From: CANLBN01 sp047634655
GTDB lineage: Bacteria; Pseudomonadota; Gammaproteobacteria; Pseudomonadales; Cellvibrionaceae
Direction of reading: 5' to 3'
DNA: 35,519 bases
Assembly: GCA_047634655.1 (NCBI GenBank)
Contig: JBLIHY010000011.1
Span: forward strand, 1 to 35,519
The first letter of the stretch is position 1, and every line of letters begins with the position of its first letter. This document shows positions 9,113 through 17,462 of the stretch, piece after piece. A program made the position numbers and the translations under genes. The notes under the pieces are model-generated. The model did not search any database. It was not told the DNA's origin and saw only the letters and a program-made list of their open reading frames with translations.

Positions 9113-10447
9113 TTAAGTGATGTTATCCGTTGCGGCTACCACAGTGTGGTCGCGAATCACTCGCGCCGCCGGAAACAGACAGCTAAAAATACTGCCTTCG
9201 CCGGGTTGGCTTTCGATTTTCAAGCGAGCGTCGTGGCGCAACAAAATATGCTTAACGATAGCAAGCCCCAGGCCAGTGCCGCCGGAAGCGATAGAACGAC
9301 TCTGATCAACTCGATAAAAGCGTTCGGTCAAGCGGCTGATATGCCGCTGTTCTATGCCAATGCCCTGGTCGACGACGGAAATCACTAGGTCGCCGTTGCT
9401 CAGCGCCCTGGCCGTGATGGTAACGGTAGTCCCTGGATCAGAGTATTTAATTGCGTTCGACATCAGATTGGAAAAAGCACTGTGTAACTCGCGATCATCG
9501 CCGTTAATCCACACCTCGTCGCGACAACCCAACACAATCTGCTGTCGCTTATCGGCGCCTAGGGCGCGACCTTCGCTAGAGACTATTTCCAATAAGAGCT
9601 TTAAGGGAATAGCCTTTTGTCGATATTGAATAGTATCAGTTTCCAGTCTCGACAATATAGTGAGGTCGTCGATAAGCGTACTCATACGAACGGCTTGCTG
9701 ATGCATTTGCGTGAAAGCTTTGCTCCAGTGTCTCAGTTTGTCTGGCTTGAGAGAATCTTCTAAGGTTTCCAGATATCCGCGGATAACGGTTAGCGGTGTC
9801 CGCAGTTCGTGACTGACATTGGCGACAAAATCTTTGCGTATTTCTTCCAGTTTAAAAATGTGAGTGACGTCACGGACGACCAGTAGCGTTTCACCCTGGC
9901 CAAAACGGGTAACTTGGAATTCCAGTTGTATGTCTGGGTTGCTTAGCGAAGGCAGGGGCAAGGGTATAATAAAGTCGCCCGCTTCGAGATAATTTATAAA
10001 TCTCGGGTTGCGAATGAAGTTGCGAATATTACTGCCCAGATCATTAGATTTGAGATCCAGTAGCCGAACGGTAGCGGCATTCCACCAGGCTAATTCCTCC
10101 TCGCAATTTAACAGAATGATGGCATCGTTAAGGGCGGCCGTCGTAGACTCTACTTGGAAAATAACTGATTTTAGACGTTTTTTCTCGCGTATTTCCAGAC
10201 GTTTGGCCTGGCTCAATTTGTAGAATACCCGATCCCATAGGCCAGCCTTGTCGGGAATTTCTTCCAGCTCAGGTCGATCTAGCCAGTTTAATAGTTGATT
10301 GAGCGTGAACAGGTGATAGAACAAGTAAGACACCAGACCGAGTAAGACAGCAACTTTTACATGGCCAATCAATAGGCCAAACAAAGCACAGCCGATCAGA
10401 ATGCCCAGAAGGCGGTAACATTCAGAAATCAACTCATCAAAGCGCAA
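9113..10447 (-). CDS. phoR: Phosphate-regulon sensor histidine kinase PhoR
   Basis: Inner-membrane kinase that phosphorylates PhoB when phosphate is scarce. Two membrane segments lie at the N-terminus, followed by a PAS-like domain (ALNDAIILLNCEEELAWWN), the DHp helix with phosphoacceptor His (FVANVSHELRTPLT; H213 from the start chosen here) and a complete ATPase domain: N box LMSNAIKYS, G1 VVDQGIGIE, F box RFYRVD, G2 GGTGLGLAIVKH. The frame is open to 10510, but TTG at 10445-10447 has a strong Shine-Dalgarno (GGAGGA, 8 nt upstream) and the protein then begins immediately before the membrane segments, giving 444 residues. phoB lies upstream on the same strand, separated by 261 bp, which is long for this pair. 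Confidence 0.93.
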   Translation of the reverse strand: MRFDELISECYRLLGILIGCALFGLLIGHVKVAVLLGLVSYLFYHLFTLNQLLNWLDRPELEEIPDKAGLWDRVFYKLSQAKRLEIREKKRLKSVIFQVESTTAALNDAIILLNCEEELAWWNAATVRLLDLKSNDLGSNIRNFIRNPRFINYLEAGDFIIPLPLPSLSNPDIQLEFQVTRFGQGETLLVVRDVTHIFKLEEIRKDFVANVSHELRTPLTVIRGYLETLEDSLKPDKLRHWSKAFTQMHQQAVRMSTLIDDLTILSRLETDTIQYRQKAIPLKLLLEIVSSEGRALGADKRQQIVLGCRDEVWINGDDRELHSAFSNLMSNAIKYSDPGTTVTITARALSNGDLVISVVDQGIGIEQRHISRLTERFYRVDQSRSIASGGTGLGLAIVKHILLRHDARLKIESQPGEGSIFSCLFPAARVIRDHTVVAATDNIT

Positions 10448-10708
10448 GAATAATCTCCTCCCAGAGGAGTAATGACTAGAAGCACCTATTTTAGCCCTCA
10501 TACAACACAAAGAGATGGTTGAAAGACCATTCTTTTTTTCTATTTAGGGCGCGGATGCAAAGTCCAGCAACGCTTTTTCGATCTATTAGAGAGGAAGGTC
10601 CTCCAGTACTTTGTGGCTAGGTAGATAAAGCTCGCCATCGTGAATGTGTCGATGGGATGTCACTCAGAATGGTTATTGTTAGCGCTGTTAGCTATCTATT
10701 TATCGGTA

Positions 10709-11416
10709 TCAAGCCTTCGCGGTTAACTTGGTCGAGAAGCGATAGCCAGTACCCCGCACAGTTTGAATAAAGCGTTCGTGGCCATCTATGGATAAGACTT
10801 TACGCAAGCGGCGAATATGGACGTCTACTGTGCGCTCTTCTACGTAGACATTGCCACCCCAGACATGGTCGAGTAATTGGCCGCGAGTGTAAACGCGTTC
10901 CTGATGTGTTAGAAAAAACTCTAGCAAGCGGTATTCGGTCGGCCCTATTTGTATGGGGCATTCATGGATGGTGACAATATGGCTGACTGGATCCATACAG
11001 AGATCTTCGACCACAATAGATTCAGTGGCAGTAAGATTTTCGCCGCGTCGTAAAACGGCTCTCAGACGAGCCACCAGCTCTCGGGGAGAAAAAGGTTTGG
11101 TAATGTAATCATCGGCGCCGGTCTCCAATCCCTGGATTTTATTGTCTTCCTCTCCCTTAGCGGTCAACATGATGATGGGAATAGAGGCCGTCAGCCCATT
11201 TTTTTTCAAGCGTCGGGCCAGCTCGATACCGCTGGTGCCGGGAAGCATCCAGTCGAGGAGAATCAGGTCCGGTTTTTTATCAATAATAATGACATGGGCC
11301 TGTTGCGCGTCTTCGGCTTCCAGACAATTGTAATTTGCCATTTCTAGTGCTAAACGCAACATATCGCGGATTGGCGTCTCGTCATCGACAATAAGGATGG
11401 TTTTTTCTTCATTCAT
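10709..11416 (-). CDS. phoB: Phosphate-regulon response regulator PhoB
   Basis: DNA-binding response regulator that activates phosphate-starvation genes after phosphorylation by PhoR. The receiver domain has the acidic pair DD (11-12), phosphoacceptor D55 (LLDWMLPG), T85 and K107 (ITKPFSP). The C-terminal winged helix (about 130-230) shows the typical VYVEERTVDVHIRRLRK and RGTGYRFS motifs. Length is 235 residues, close to E. coli PhoB (229). A near-perfect Pho box lies upstream, indicating autoregulation. The gene sits between ubiA and phoR, as in Pseudomonas. Confidence 0.96.
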   Translation of the reverse strand: MNEEKTILIVDDETPIRDMLRLALEMANYNCLEAEDAQQAHVIIIDKKPDLILLDWMLPGTSGIELARRLKKNGLTASIPIIMLTAKGEEDNKIQGLETGADDYITKPFSPRELVARLRAVLRRGENLTATESIVVEDLCMDPVSHIVTIHECPIQIGPTEYRLLEFFLTHQERVYTRGQLLDHVWGGNVYVEERTVDVHIRRLRKVLSIDGHERFIQTVRGTGYRFSTKLTAKA

Positions 11417-11450
11417 GGTAGTTCCAGCATGACTGGCTCAATTGCAAGTA

Positions 11451-11484
11451 ATTAGATCAATGCATTATGACAGTCATATGACAA
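11451..11484 (-). promoter_or_regulatory. Pho box and -10 element of phoB
   Basis: On the minus strand, TTGTCAT (11478-11484), four bases, then CTGTCAT (11467-11473) match the PhoB-binding consensus of two 7-bp direct repeats separated by 4 bp with one mismatch. TCTAAT (11451-11456) follows 10 bp after the second repeat, the spacing expected for a PhoB-activated promoter in which the Pho box replaces the -35 element. It is about 35 bp before the phoB start codon. Confidence 0.85.
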
Positions 11485-11602
11485 TCCAGGGGTCGGCAAA
11501 CAAACCACCGATCGCCTGAAAATACCGGCAATTAACCGTGATAATGCGGGGGTAGACATCATCGTGCGCTCTAACTATTTGACAATGGAAATCTCTCATC
11601 GA

Positions 11603-12517
11603 TTAGTCGAGCATAGTATTCAAAGCAATACCCAGAAAGATAACGGCACCGATCCAGTGGTTGTTTTCAAAGGCTTTGAAGTAGGATTGCCGACGGCCCT
11701 GGCGTAATAATATTTGGTGATAAATCATCAAACTCGAAGCGACAGCCACCGCAAAAAAATACGGCCAATGGAGCCCGAAGCGCTGGCCAGTCAGTAACAG
11801 TCCGATTAATACTACGGCTTGTATGGAGCCGGTTATAAACGCTTCACTTCCCTCGAAAAGAATAGCCGTGGATTTGACCCCGATTTTTTTATCGTCCTCG
11901 AGGTCAACCATGCCGTAGTAGGTGTCGTAGACGACGGTCCATAGCAAGTTGGTTAGGTAAACGAGAATTACAAGAGCGGGAACTTCGCCTGTCTGAGCGG
12001 CAAAGGCCATCGGAATACTCATGGAAAATGCCGCACCGAGAACCACTTGCGGTAAGTGGGTATAGCGCTTCATAAAAGGATATAAGCAAGCCATGCCTGC
12101 AGCCAGGAAAGATAGGTAGAGAGTGAGCAAGTTGGTCAGCAATACCAACAACAAGGCCAAGCTCGATAGTATTATAAGAGTGATCTTAGCCTGTCGCAGA
12201 GTCAAAACGCCAGCCGCTAGCGGCCGCTGGTGGGTGCGTGCGACCTGGCGGTCAAAGCGGCGGTCGGCAATATCGTTGATGACGCAACCGGCGGCCCTTG
12301 TTACTACGACGCCCAGTGTAAAAATAACCCATATGGAAAAGTCCGGTAACCCCTCGGCTGATAGCCACAAGCCCCACCAGGTTGGCCAGAGCAATAGCCA
12401 AATGCCAATGGGTTTGTGGAAGCGCATTAATTCCCAATAGGGTCGAATGCTTTTCAATTTTTTTTTAAGAGATGCCAAAGTATTATTACTATGATTGGTG
12501 TCGCCAAAAGAAGGCAT
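11603..12517 (-). CDS. ubiA: 4-hydroxybenzoate polyprenyltransferase
   Basis: Integral membrane enzyme that attaches the polyprenyl chain to 4-hydroxybenzoate, the first membrane step of ubiquinone synthesis. The two aspartate-rich Mg-diphosphate motifs are present: NDIADRRFD (residues 81-89) followed by QVARTHQRPLAAG, and YGMVDLEDDKKIG near residues 208-220. Multiple hydrophobic helices cover the rest. At 304 residues it is slightly longer than E. coli UbiA (290) because of a short polar N-terminal extension; a start a little downstream cannot be excluded. The ubiA-phoB-phoR neighbourhood resembles Pseudomonas, but ubiC is not present in the window. Confidence 0.95.
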   Translation of the reverse strand: MPSFGDTNHSNNTLASLKKKLKSIRPYWELMRFHKPIGIWLLLWPTWWGLWLSAEGLPDFSIWVIFTLGVVVTRAAGCVINDIADRRFDRQVARTHQRPLAAGVLTLRQAKITLIILSSLALLLVLLTNLLTLYLSFLAAGMACLYPFMKRYTHLPQVVLGAAFSMSIPMAFAAQTGEVPALVILVYLTNLLWTVVYDTYYGMVDLEDDKKIGVKSTAILFEGSEAFITGSIQAVVLIGLLLTGQRFGLHWPYFFAVAVASSLMIYHQILLRQGRRQSYFKAFENNHWIGAVIFLGIALNTMLD

Positions 12518-12893
12518 TTAGAGCGCGCGCTCCGACTTTTACTAAGCCAGTGATAAAAACTGTTGCCGGGTCAGCAGCAGTCAATTATCCCGTAAATATT
12601 TAAAAAAAACTGTATTCATTAACAGCGACTTATTCAGATGCAAGAAAGTCGATCATTGATTCTGTAAAGGTTAACATTGGACGCCATAAATATGGCTTAG
12701 GTCAGCCCCGATAGTTTTTTCTACTTGTACTGGAATTTTGAAGATCTTGTTAGACTTATCAATACTTTTTTACATAAACAACCCGGTCCAATAATTATTG
12801 CTCCAATGCCGGATTACTCGGCGTGTTCTGGTGCGAGTTTTACATAGGCCTTACAATTCATTTCCTTCCCAGAACTTCCTAGAGCGTATAACG
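12518..12893. promoter_or_regulatory. Divergent intergenic region between ubiA and hemE
   Basis: About 375 bp that must contain the promoters of both divergent genes. The one clear structure is the palindrome GCCATA-AA-TATGGC at 12683-12696. An open frame continuing upstream of hemE from 12798 lacks family similarity and is treated as non-coding. No convincing -35/-10 pair was assigned. Confidence 0.4.
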
Positions 12894-14006
12894 ATGCCTG
12901 AACTGAAAAATGATCGCTTTTTACGGGCGCTGCTGCGTCAACCGGTTGACCGCACACCGGTGTGGATGATGCGCCAGGCCGGCCGCTATTTGCCGGAGTA
13001 TCGAGCGACTCGTAAAAAAGCCGGGGATTTTATGGCTTTATGTTGCAATCCCGAGTTGGCTTGCGAGGTCACTCTACAGCCTTTGCAGCGCTATCCGGAA
13101 ATTGATGCCGCTATTCTATTTTCAGATATTTTAACGATTCCGGATGCCATGGGCCTTGGACTTTACTTTGAGGCCGGCGAAGGCCCGCGCTTTCGAAAAC
13201 CAATTGTCAACAAAGCCGATATCGATGCGCTGCCTGTGGTAAAGACCGAGCGAGATTTGAGCTATGTGACGGATGCTGTTGCCCTAATCGCCCACGAACT
13301 GAACGGCCGCCTACCACTCATCGGATTTAGTGGTAGCCCCTGGACACTGGCGACTTACATGGTAGAAGGTGGCTCCAGTCGCGACTACGCTCGAACTAAA
13401 ACACTTATGTATAACCAGCCCAAAGTCTTTCATCGCTTATTGGATAAGTTGGTATTGTCCATTACCGACTATTTAAATGCACAGATCCGCGCCGGTGCCC
13501 AGGCAGTACAAATTTTTGACTCCTGGGGTGGCGCTTTATCATCCAGTGCCTACCGAGAATTCTCCCTGCAACCGATGGCGCGGATTATCTCTGGACTGCT
13601 GCGGCAATACGCGGGCCGAGAGGTGCCAGTTATTCTGTTCACCAAAGGCGGTGGGCAGTGGTTGTCGCAAATGGCGGAAACGGGCGCTCATTGCCTCGGT
13701 CTAGACTGGACCACAGATATTGGAGAGGCGCGGCGTCGCGTGGGTCGGCAGGTTGCCTTGCAGGGGAATATGGATCCCGCCATTCTCTACACTAACCCAA
13801 CGCGGGTACGGCAAGAAGTCGCCTCTATACTGAATGCCTATGGAGAGGGAACCGGTCACATTTTCAATCTCGGCCATGGAGTGACTCCACAGGCTAACCC
13901 AGAGAATGTCCGCGCTTATTTCGAAGCTGTAGCCGAATTATCCCAAAGGTCGCACTCGGCTAACATCGAGCGCGAAACTAACCTGGCCGCGAAAGAAACT
14001 TTCTAA
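12894..14006 (+). CDS. hemE: Uroporphyrinogen decarboxylase
   Basis: Cytoplasmic enzyme of haem synthesis that decarboxylates uroporphyrinogen III to coproporphyrinogen III. Family motifs are visible in order: RTPVWMMRQAGRYLPEYR near residues 21-38, LFSDILTIPDA near 80, GFSGSPWTLATYMVEGG near 143, FDSWGG near 206, and FNLGHGV near 324. The frame is open from 12798, but the ATG at 12894 (MPELKNDRF) matches the family start and is used, giving 370 residues. That is about 15 longer than E. coli HemE because of a polar C-terminal tail with no known role. Divergent from ubiA. Confidence 0.97.
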   Translation: MPELKNDRFLRALLRQPVDRTPVWMMRQAGRYLPEYRATRKKAGDFMALCCNPELACEVTLQPLQRYPEIDAAILFSDILTIPDAMGLGLYFEAGEGPRFRKPIVNKADIDALPVVKTERDLSYVTDAVALIAHELNGRLPLIGFSGSPWTLATYMVEGGSSRDYARTKTLMYNQPKVFHRLLDKLVLSITDYLNAQIRAGAQAVQIFDSWGGALSSSAYREFSLQPMARIISGLLRQYAGREVPVILFTKGGGQWLSQMAETGAHCLGLDWTTDIGEARRRVGRQVALQGNMDPAILYTNPTRVRQEVASILNAYGEGTGHIFNLGHGVTPQANPENVRAYFEAVAELSQRSHSANIERETNLAAKETF

Positions 14007-14206
14007 AGCTTCATTTTTGCCCATAAAGGCTAGCGAACTTACGCGTGTCGAGTTTTGCAAGATTGACCCTGCCAAGGCGAGCTAGAGGACAAGATCTGGA
14101 GTCACATCAAACCTAGCCTCTTGTGCTTTGGGCAAAACGATTTAACAATCCCATTGTCTCAACATCTGTCAGATTAATAATATTTGCCGTTACTACTTCT
14201 AGATGG

Positions 14207-14245
14207 TTTACATCACTGGTCACTGGATGCGGGCGGTGATGTAAA
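14207..14245. repeat. Perfect 10-bp inverted repeat upstream of the HD-GYP gene
   Basis: TTTACATCAC (14207-14216) and GTGATGTAAA (14236-14245) are exact reverse complements separated by 19 bp. A short direct repeat CACTGG also lies at the inner edge. The element is about 70 bp before the HD-GYP start and no T-run follows, so an operator or leader hairpin is more likely than a terminator. The rest of the 307-bp gap between hemE and this gene (14007-14313) shows a TATAAA at about 14275 and nothing else recognisable. Confidence 0.6.
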
Positions 14246-14313
14246 TACAGCGAAATTATGCCAGACTCTTAGTATAAAAATTGTACGCCTAGCAGTTGTT
14301 TACGGAGCGTTAC

Positions 14314-15681
14314 TTGAGCGTCAAACAGATCAAAATCAATATTAATGAAGTGGTCATCGGTATGTTTATCGCCGGTCTCGATCGTTCCTGGGCACAAACA
14401 CCTTTCCCTATTCAGGGCTTCTATGTGCGCGATATGAACGAGATCAAACAATTGCGTGCTCATTGTGACTATGTCTACATCGATATCGTCAAGGGCACTC
14501 CACCGGCACGAGCCAATCTTCGGAATATGCCACGGTCTGGAAATCGCAAATTCCGTTTGGATAGCCTGTCTCGCAAACGCTCTGTTTCCGTTGCGCCCCT
14601 TAGGATCAAGCCCGACACCTATTTATACTTCGAACCTTTGGAAAAAGAAGTTAAACGAGCAAAACAATTGCATCAAAAAGTCTTTAATGCAGTTAGCGAG
14701 GTTATGTCCCAACTGAACAGTGGCGCACTGGTTTCCGCGCACGAAACCAAGCGTACGGCCAGCGATATGGTCGATAGCATTATCCGCAATCCCGACGCTT
14801 TCACCTGGTTGAGTCGCATCCGCGACGCCGATGAATACACCTATGCCCACGCCGTGCGTTCAGCGGTATGGGCCATTCTATTTGGTCGCCATATCGGCCT
14901 GGATAAAAAAGAGTTGGATACTCTGGCTGTGGGCGTTCTGATGAAAGATATCGGTAAGACTCATATTCCTAAAAGCCTTTTGTCGAAAAGTAATCGCAAT
15001 ACTCAAGAGCAAGCCGAGTACGAGAGCTTTGTTGAAAGGAGCGTGGAAATCCTGCGCAGAATGTCCGGGGTTGAGCCTCGAATCATCGCTGTCGTCAAAA
15101 CTCACTGTGAGCGTATCAACGGCAGCGGTTATCCCAATCATCTGAGAGGTGACAAGATTCCCCTGTTGGGAAAAATTGCGGGACTCGTAACCTTTTACGA
15201 TGAAATTACTCACCCGAGAGGAATCGGCGGCCCGGTTGCCCCTTCCAGAGCGGTCTCGCGACTGTACAAAGTGCGCGGTATCGAATTTCAGGAAGATCTA
15301 GTCGTGGAGTTTATTCGCGGTATCGGTCTTTATCCCACGGGTACTCTGGTAGAGTTGAACACTGGCGAAGTCGGCGTGATTGTCGAACAGAACTTTGATA
15401 GTCGCTTGAAACCCAAAGTCGCCTTGTTACTCGATACGTTTAAACAGCCCCTGAGAAAACCGCGTCTGCTCAATCTTGCTGAGGATGATCGCAAAAAACA
15501 ATCCTTAGTAGACGCTGGTAAAAAGACCATCGAACAAGTTGGGAAAATCGAAATCGCGCAAGACCTCGAACCCGGAAGCTATGACATTAACTACGATGAT
15601 ATTTTCGGTAAATGTTTGACCAAAAACAGAAAGCCGTCGTTATTTTCTATACTCAAAAATAAGCTTTACCGGGTGCTATAG
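14314..15681 (+). CDS. HD-GYP-like protein with DUF3391 domain, degenerate active site
   Basis: HD-GYP proteins hydrolyse cyclic di-GMP. This one has an N-terminal DUF3391-like region (INEVVIGMFIAGLDRSW, about 1-130) and a C-terminal HD-GYP-like domain (about 160-370). Several catalytic residues differ: the HD pair reads K211-D212 in LMKDIGK, the HHExxDGxGYP motif reads HCERINGSGYP (264-274), losing the second His and the Asp. H179 and D296 are retained. It is therefore probably not an active phosphodiesterase and may bind the nucleotide or partners. The start is TTG at 14314, with GGAG 6 nt upstream and an N-terminus matching the family, rather than the TTG at 14296; this gives 455 residues. 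It stands alone between hemE and lptM. Confidence 0.85.
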   Translation: MSVKQIKININEVVIGMFIAGLDRSWAQTPFPIQGFYVRDMNEIKQLRAHCDYVYIDIVKGTPPARANLRNMPRSGNRKFRLDSLSRKRSVSVAPLRIKPDTYLYFEPLEKEVKRAKQLHQKVFNAVSEVMSQLNSGALVSAHETKRTASDMVDSIIRNPDAFTWLSRIRDADEYTYAHAVRSAVWAILFGRHIGLDKKELDTLAVGVLMKDIGKTHIPKSLLSKSNRNTQEQAEYESFVERSVEILRRMSGVEPRIIAVVKTHCERINGSGYPNHLRGDKIPLLGKIAGLVTFYDEITHPRGIGGPVAPSRAVSRLYKVRGIEFQEDLVVEFIRGIGLYPTGTLVELNTGEVGVIVEQNFDSRLKPKVALLLDTFKQPLRKPRLLNLAEDDRKKQSLVDAGKKTIEQVGKIEIAQDLEPGSYDINYDDIFGKCLTKNRKPSLFSILKNKLYRVL

Positions 15682-15995
15682 TTTTCATTAAAAAGTCTAT
15701 AAATTGTAATAGAGCGATGAATGGCAAGTAACGGATTCAGTCGTGTCATCTACTCTCATATTGCTGAATTTGGCAACTACGGCGTCGCTACAAGGCCAGT
15801 TAAGTCGATACATTCAATTATTGGCAAATTAATTATTCAGTAAATGAAATATAGGAAGATATCTACCACTAGATTGATGCGCGTGACACCGAAAATTTTT
15901 GGAATTTGATAGCCATGTTCGCGATAGCCAGCAACCGGAATAGTCGCTATACTCGATTTCTATTAATTCTCTTGGCTACGCTTTAAGATATTTAA
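15682..15995. other. Intergenic region upstream of lptM
   Basis: About 314 bp, AT-rich. A TATACT at about 15949 could be a -10 element for lptM, but no good -35 was found. In many relatives cyaY lies on the opposite strand here; no trace of it was seen. No other gene or repeat was recognised. Confidence 0.35.
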
Positions 15996-16127
15996 ATGAA
16001 TCATCTTCTTGTGTTGATTGCGACCGCTTTTCTTTTGCTGACTGCTTGTGGACAGACGGGTCCATTGGAGCTACCACAAGCACAGCAGTCGGAACTCCCT
16101 CCCGAAAAATCCAAAGTTAAAAAATAA
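15996..16127 (+). CDS. lptM: Small lipoprotein LptM (YifL/LppL)
   Basis: 43-residue lipoprotein that in E. coli assists correct oxidation and assembly of the LptDE lipopolysaccharide translocon at the outer membrane. The sequence shows a short hydrophobic signal, the lipobox LLTAC with lipidated C18, and right after it the diagnostic GQTGPLELP, followed by a polar Gln/Pro/Lys tail. No strong ribosome binding site is visible. The stop is 13 bp before lysA, and the lptM-lysA-dapF order is the Pseudomonas arrangement. The gene is too short for usual length cut-offs and could easily be missed. Confidence 0.9.
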   Translation: MNHLLVLIATAFLLLTACGQTGPLELPQAQQSELPPEKSKVKK

Positions 16128-16140
16128 CCCCCTTCTTTTT

Positions 16141-17394
16141 ATGTCTGAATTTTATTATCGAGATGGGCAACTCATCTGTGAACAGTTGCCACTTGCCGAT
16201 ATTGCTGAGTGTTACGGTACGCCTGCCTATGTGTATAGTCGAGCAGCGCTAACCAAGCATTTTTTAGAGTATCAAACTGCCCTGGGCAATCATCCGGGAA
16301 TAGTTTGTTACGCGGTTAAAGCTAATTCCAATATTGCTGTGTTAAATATTCTAGCGCGTTTGGGCGCTGGCTTTGATATTGTTTCCGTCGGTGAGTTGGA
16401 GCGGGTACTGCGTGCCGGCGGTAATCCAGCCAAAGTAGTTTTTTCTGGGGTTGCCAAGACGGCGGTCGAGATGAAATATGCTTTGGAAGTTGGAATTCAC
16501 TGTTTTAATGTGGAATCCATTAGGGAACTGCAACGCTTAAACGAAGTCGCCAGCAGTATGGGTGTAAAGGCACCCGTTTCTTTGAGAGTCAATCCCGATG
16601 TCGATGCAAAAACTCATCCCTATATCTCAACAGGTTTGAAAGAAAATAAATTTGGTGTCGATATCGAAGATGCCATTTCGGTCTACCAGTATGCGCAGAA
16701 GTTAACCAACATTCGGATAATTGGTGTGGATTGCCATATTGGATCTCAATTAACCGATATCACCCCTTTTCTGGATGCACTCGATCGGATGTTGCAATTG
16801 ATAGATTGCCTGATGGATTTGGGTATAGCAATTGAGCACCTGGATATAGGCGGCGGCCTTGGGGTGAGCTACCAGGATGAGCAACCCCCAGCAATTGCAG
16901 AATATCTACAAAAAATCAAAATGCGAATGGGTGACCGGCCACTATCGCTACTTTTAGAACCTGGCCGCTCCATTGCCGCCAATGCTGGTGTACTAATAAC
17001 TCGGGTTGAATACTTAAAGACCACGCCACATAAAAATTTTGCCATCATCGACGCCGGGATGAATGATAATATTCGACCCGCACTCTACCAAGCCTGGCAG
17101 AAGGTCTTGCCCTTGAAAAAAATCGCAGCGACATCTGTTTTGACCTGGGATTTGGTAGGCCCTGTCTGTGAAACCGGTGATTTTCTCGCCAAGGATCGCG
17201 AGTTGGCTCTGGAGGACGGCGATTTACTCGCGCTAATGTCGGCGGGGGCCTACGGCTTTAGCATGAGCTCTAATTACAATAGCCGAGTAAGACCAGTAGA
17301 GCTAATGGTGGACGGCGAGCGCCTCCACCTCATCCGCCAACGAGAGACCGTGGCGCAGCTGATGCAAGGCGAACAATTAATTCCCTCAGATTAA
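16141..17394 (+). CDS. lysA: Diaminopimelate decarboxylase
   Basis: PLP enzyme that converts meso-diaminopimelate to lysine, the last step of lysine synthesis. The PLP lysine is K60 in CYAVKANSN. Other fold III motifs are HIGSQ, GGGLGVSY, EPGRSI and GPVCETGDFL, then SAGAYGFSMSSNYN near the C-terminus. The frame is open from 16048, across the lptM stop, but the ATG at 16141 (MSEFYYRDGQL) fits the family; this gives 417 residues. The ribosome binding site is poor, so coupling to lptM translation 13 bp upstream is plausible. dapF follows after 68 bp. Confidence 0.97.
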   Translation: MSEFYYRDGQLICEQLPLADIAECYGTPAYVYSRAALTKHFLEYQTALGNHPGIVCYAVKANSNIAVLNILARLGAGFDIVSVGELERVLRAGGNPAKVVFSGVAKTAVEMKYALEVGIHCFNVESIRELQRLNEVASSMGVKAPVSLRVNPDVDAKTHPYISTGLKENKFGVDIEDAISVYQYAQKLTNIRIIGVDCHIGSQLTDITPFLDALDRMLQLIDCLMDLGIAIEHLDIGGGLGVSYQDEQPPAIAEYLQKIKMRMGDRPLSLLLEPGRSIAANAGVLITRVEYLKTTPHKNFAIIDAGMNDNIRPALYQAWQKVLPLKKIAATSVLTWDLVGPVCETGDFLAKDRELALEDGDLLALMSAGAYGFSMSSNYNSRVRPVELMVDGERLHLIRQRETVAQLMQGEQLIPSD

Positions 17395-17462
17395 ATGAAC
17401 AATTCAATAATTGCCAAGCAAGATAATCCTCCATTTAGTTAAGTTGACTACGATTAAAACTG

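Noticed and set aside
10514..10545. ATGGT/ACCAT hairpin followed by a T-run, like a plus-strand terminator
   Set aside because: The stem is only 5 bp and no plus-strand gene lies upstream of it; it is in the phoB-phoR spacer of minus-strand genes.
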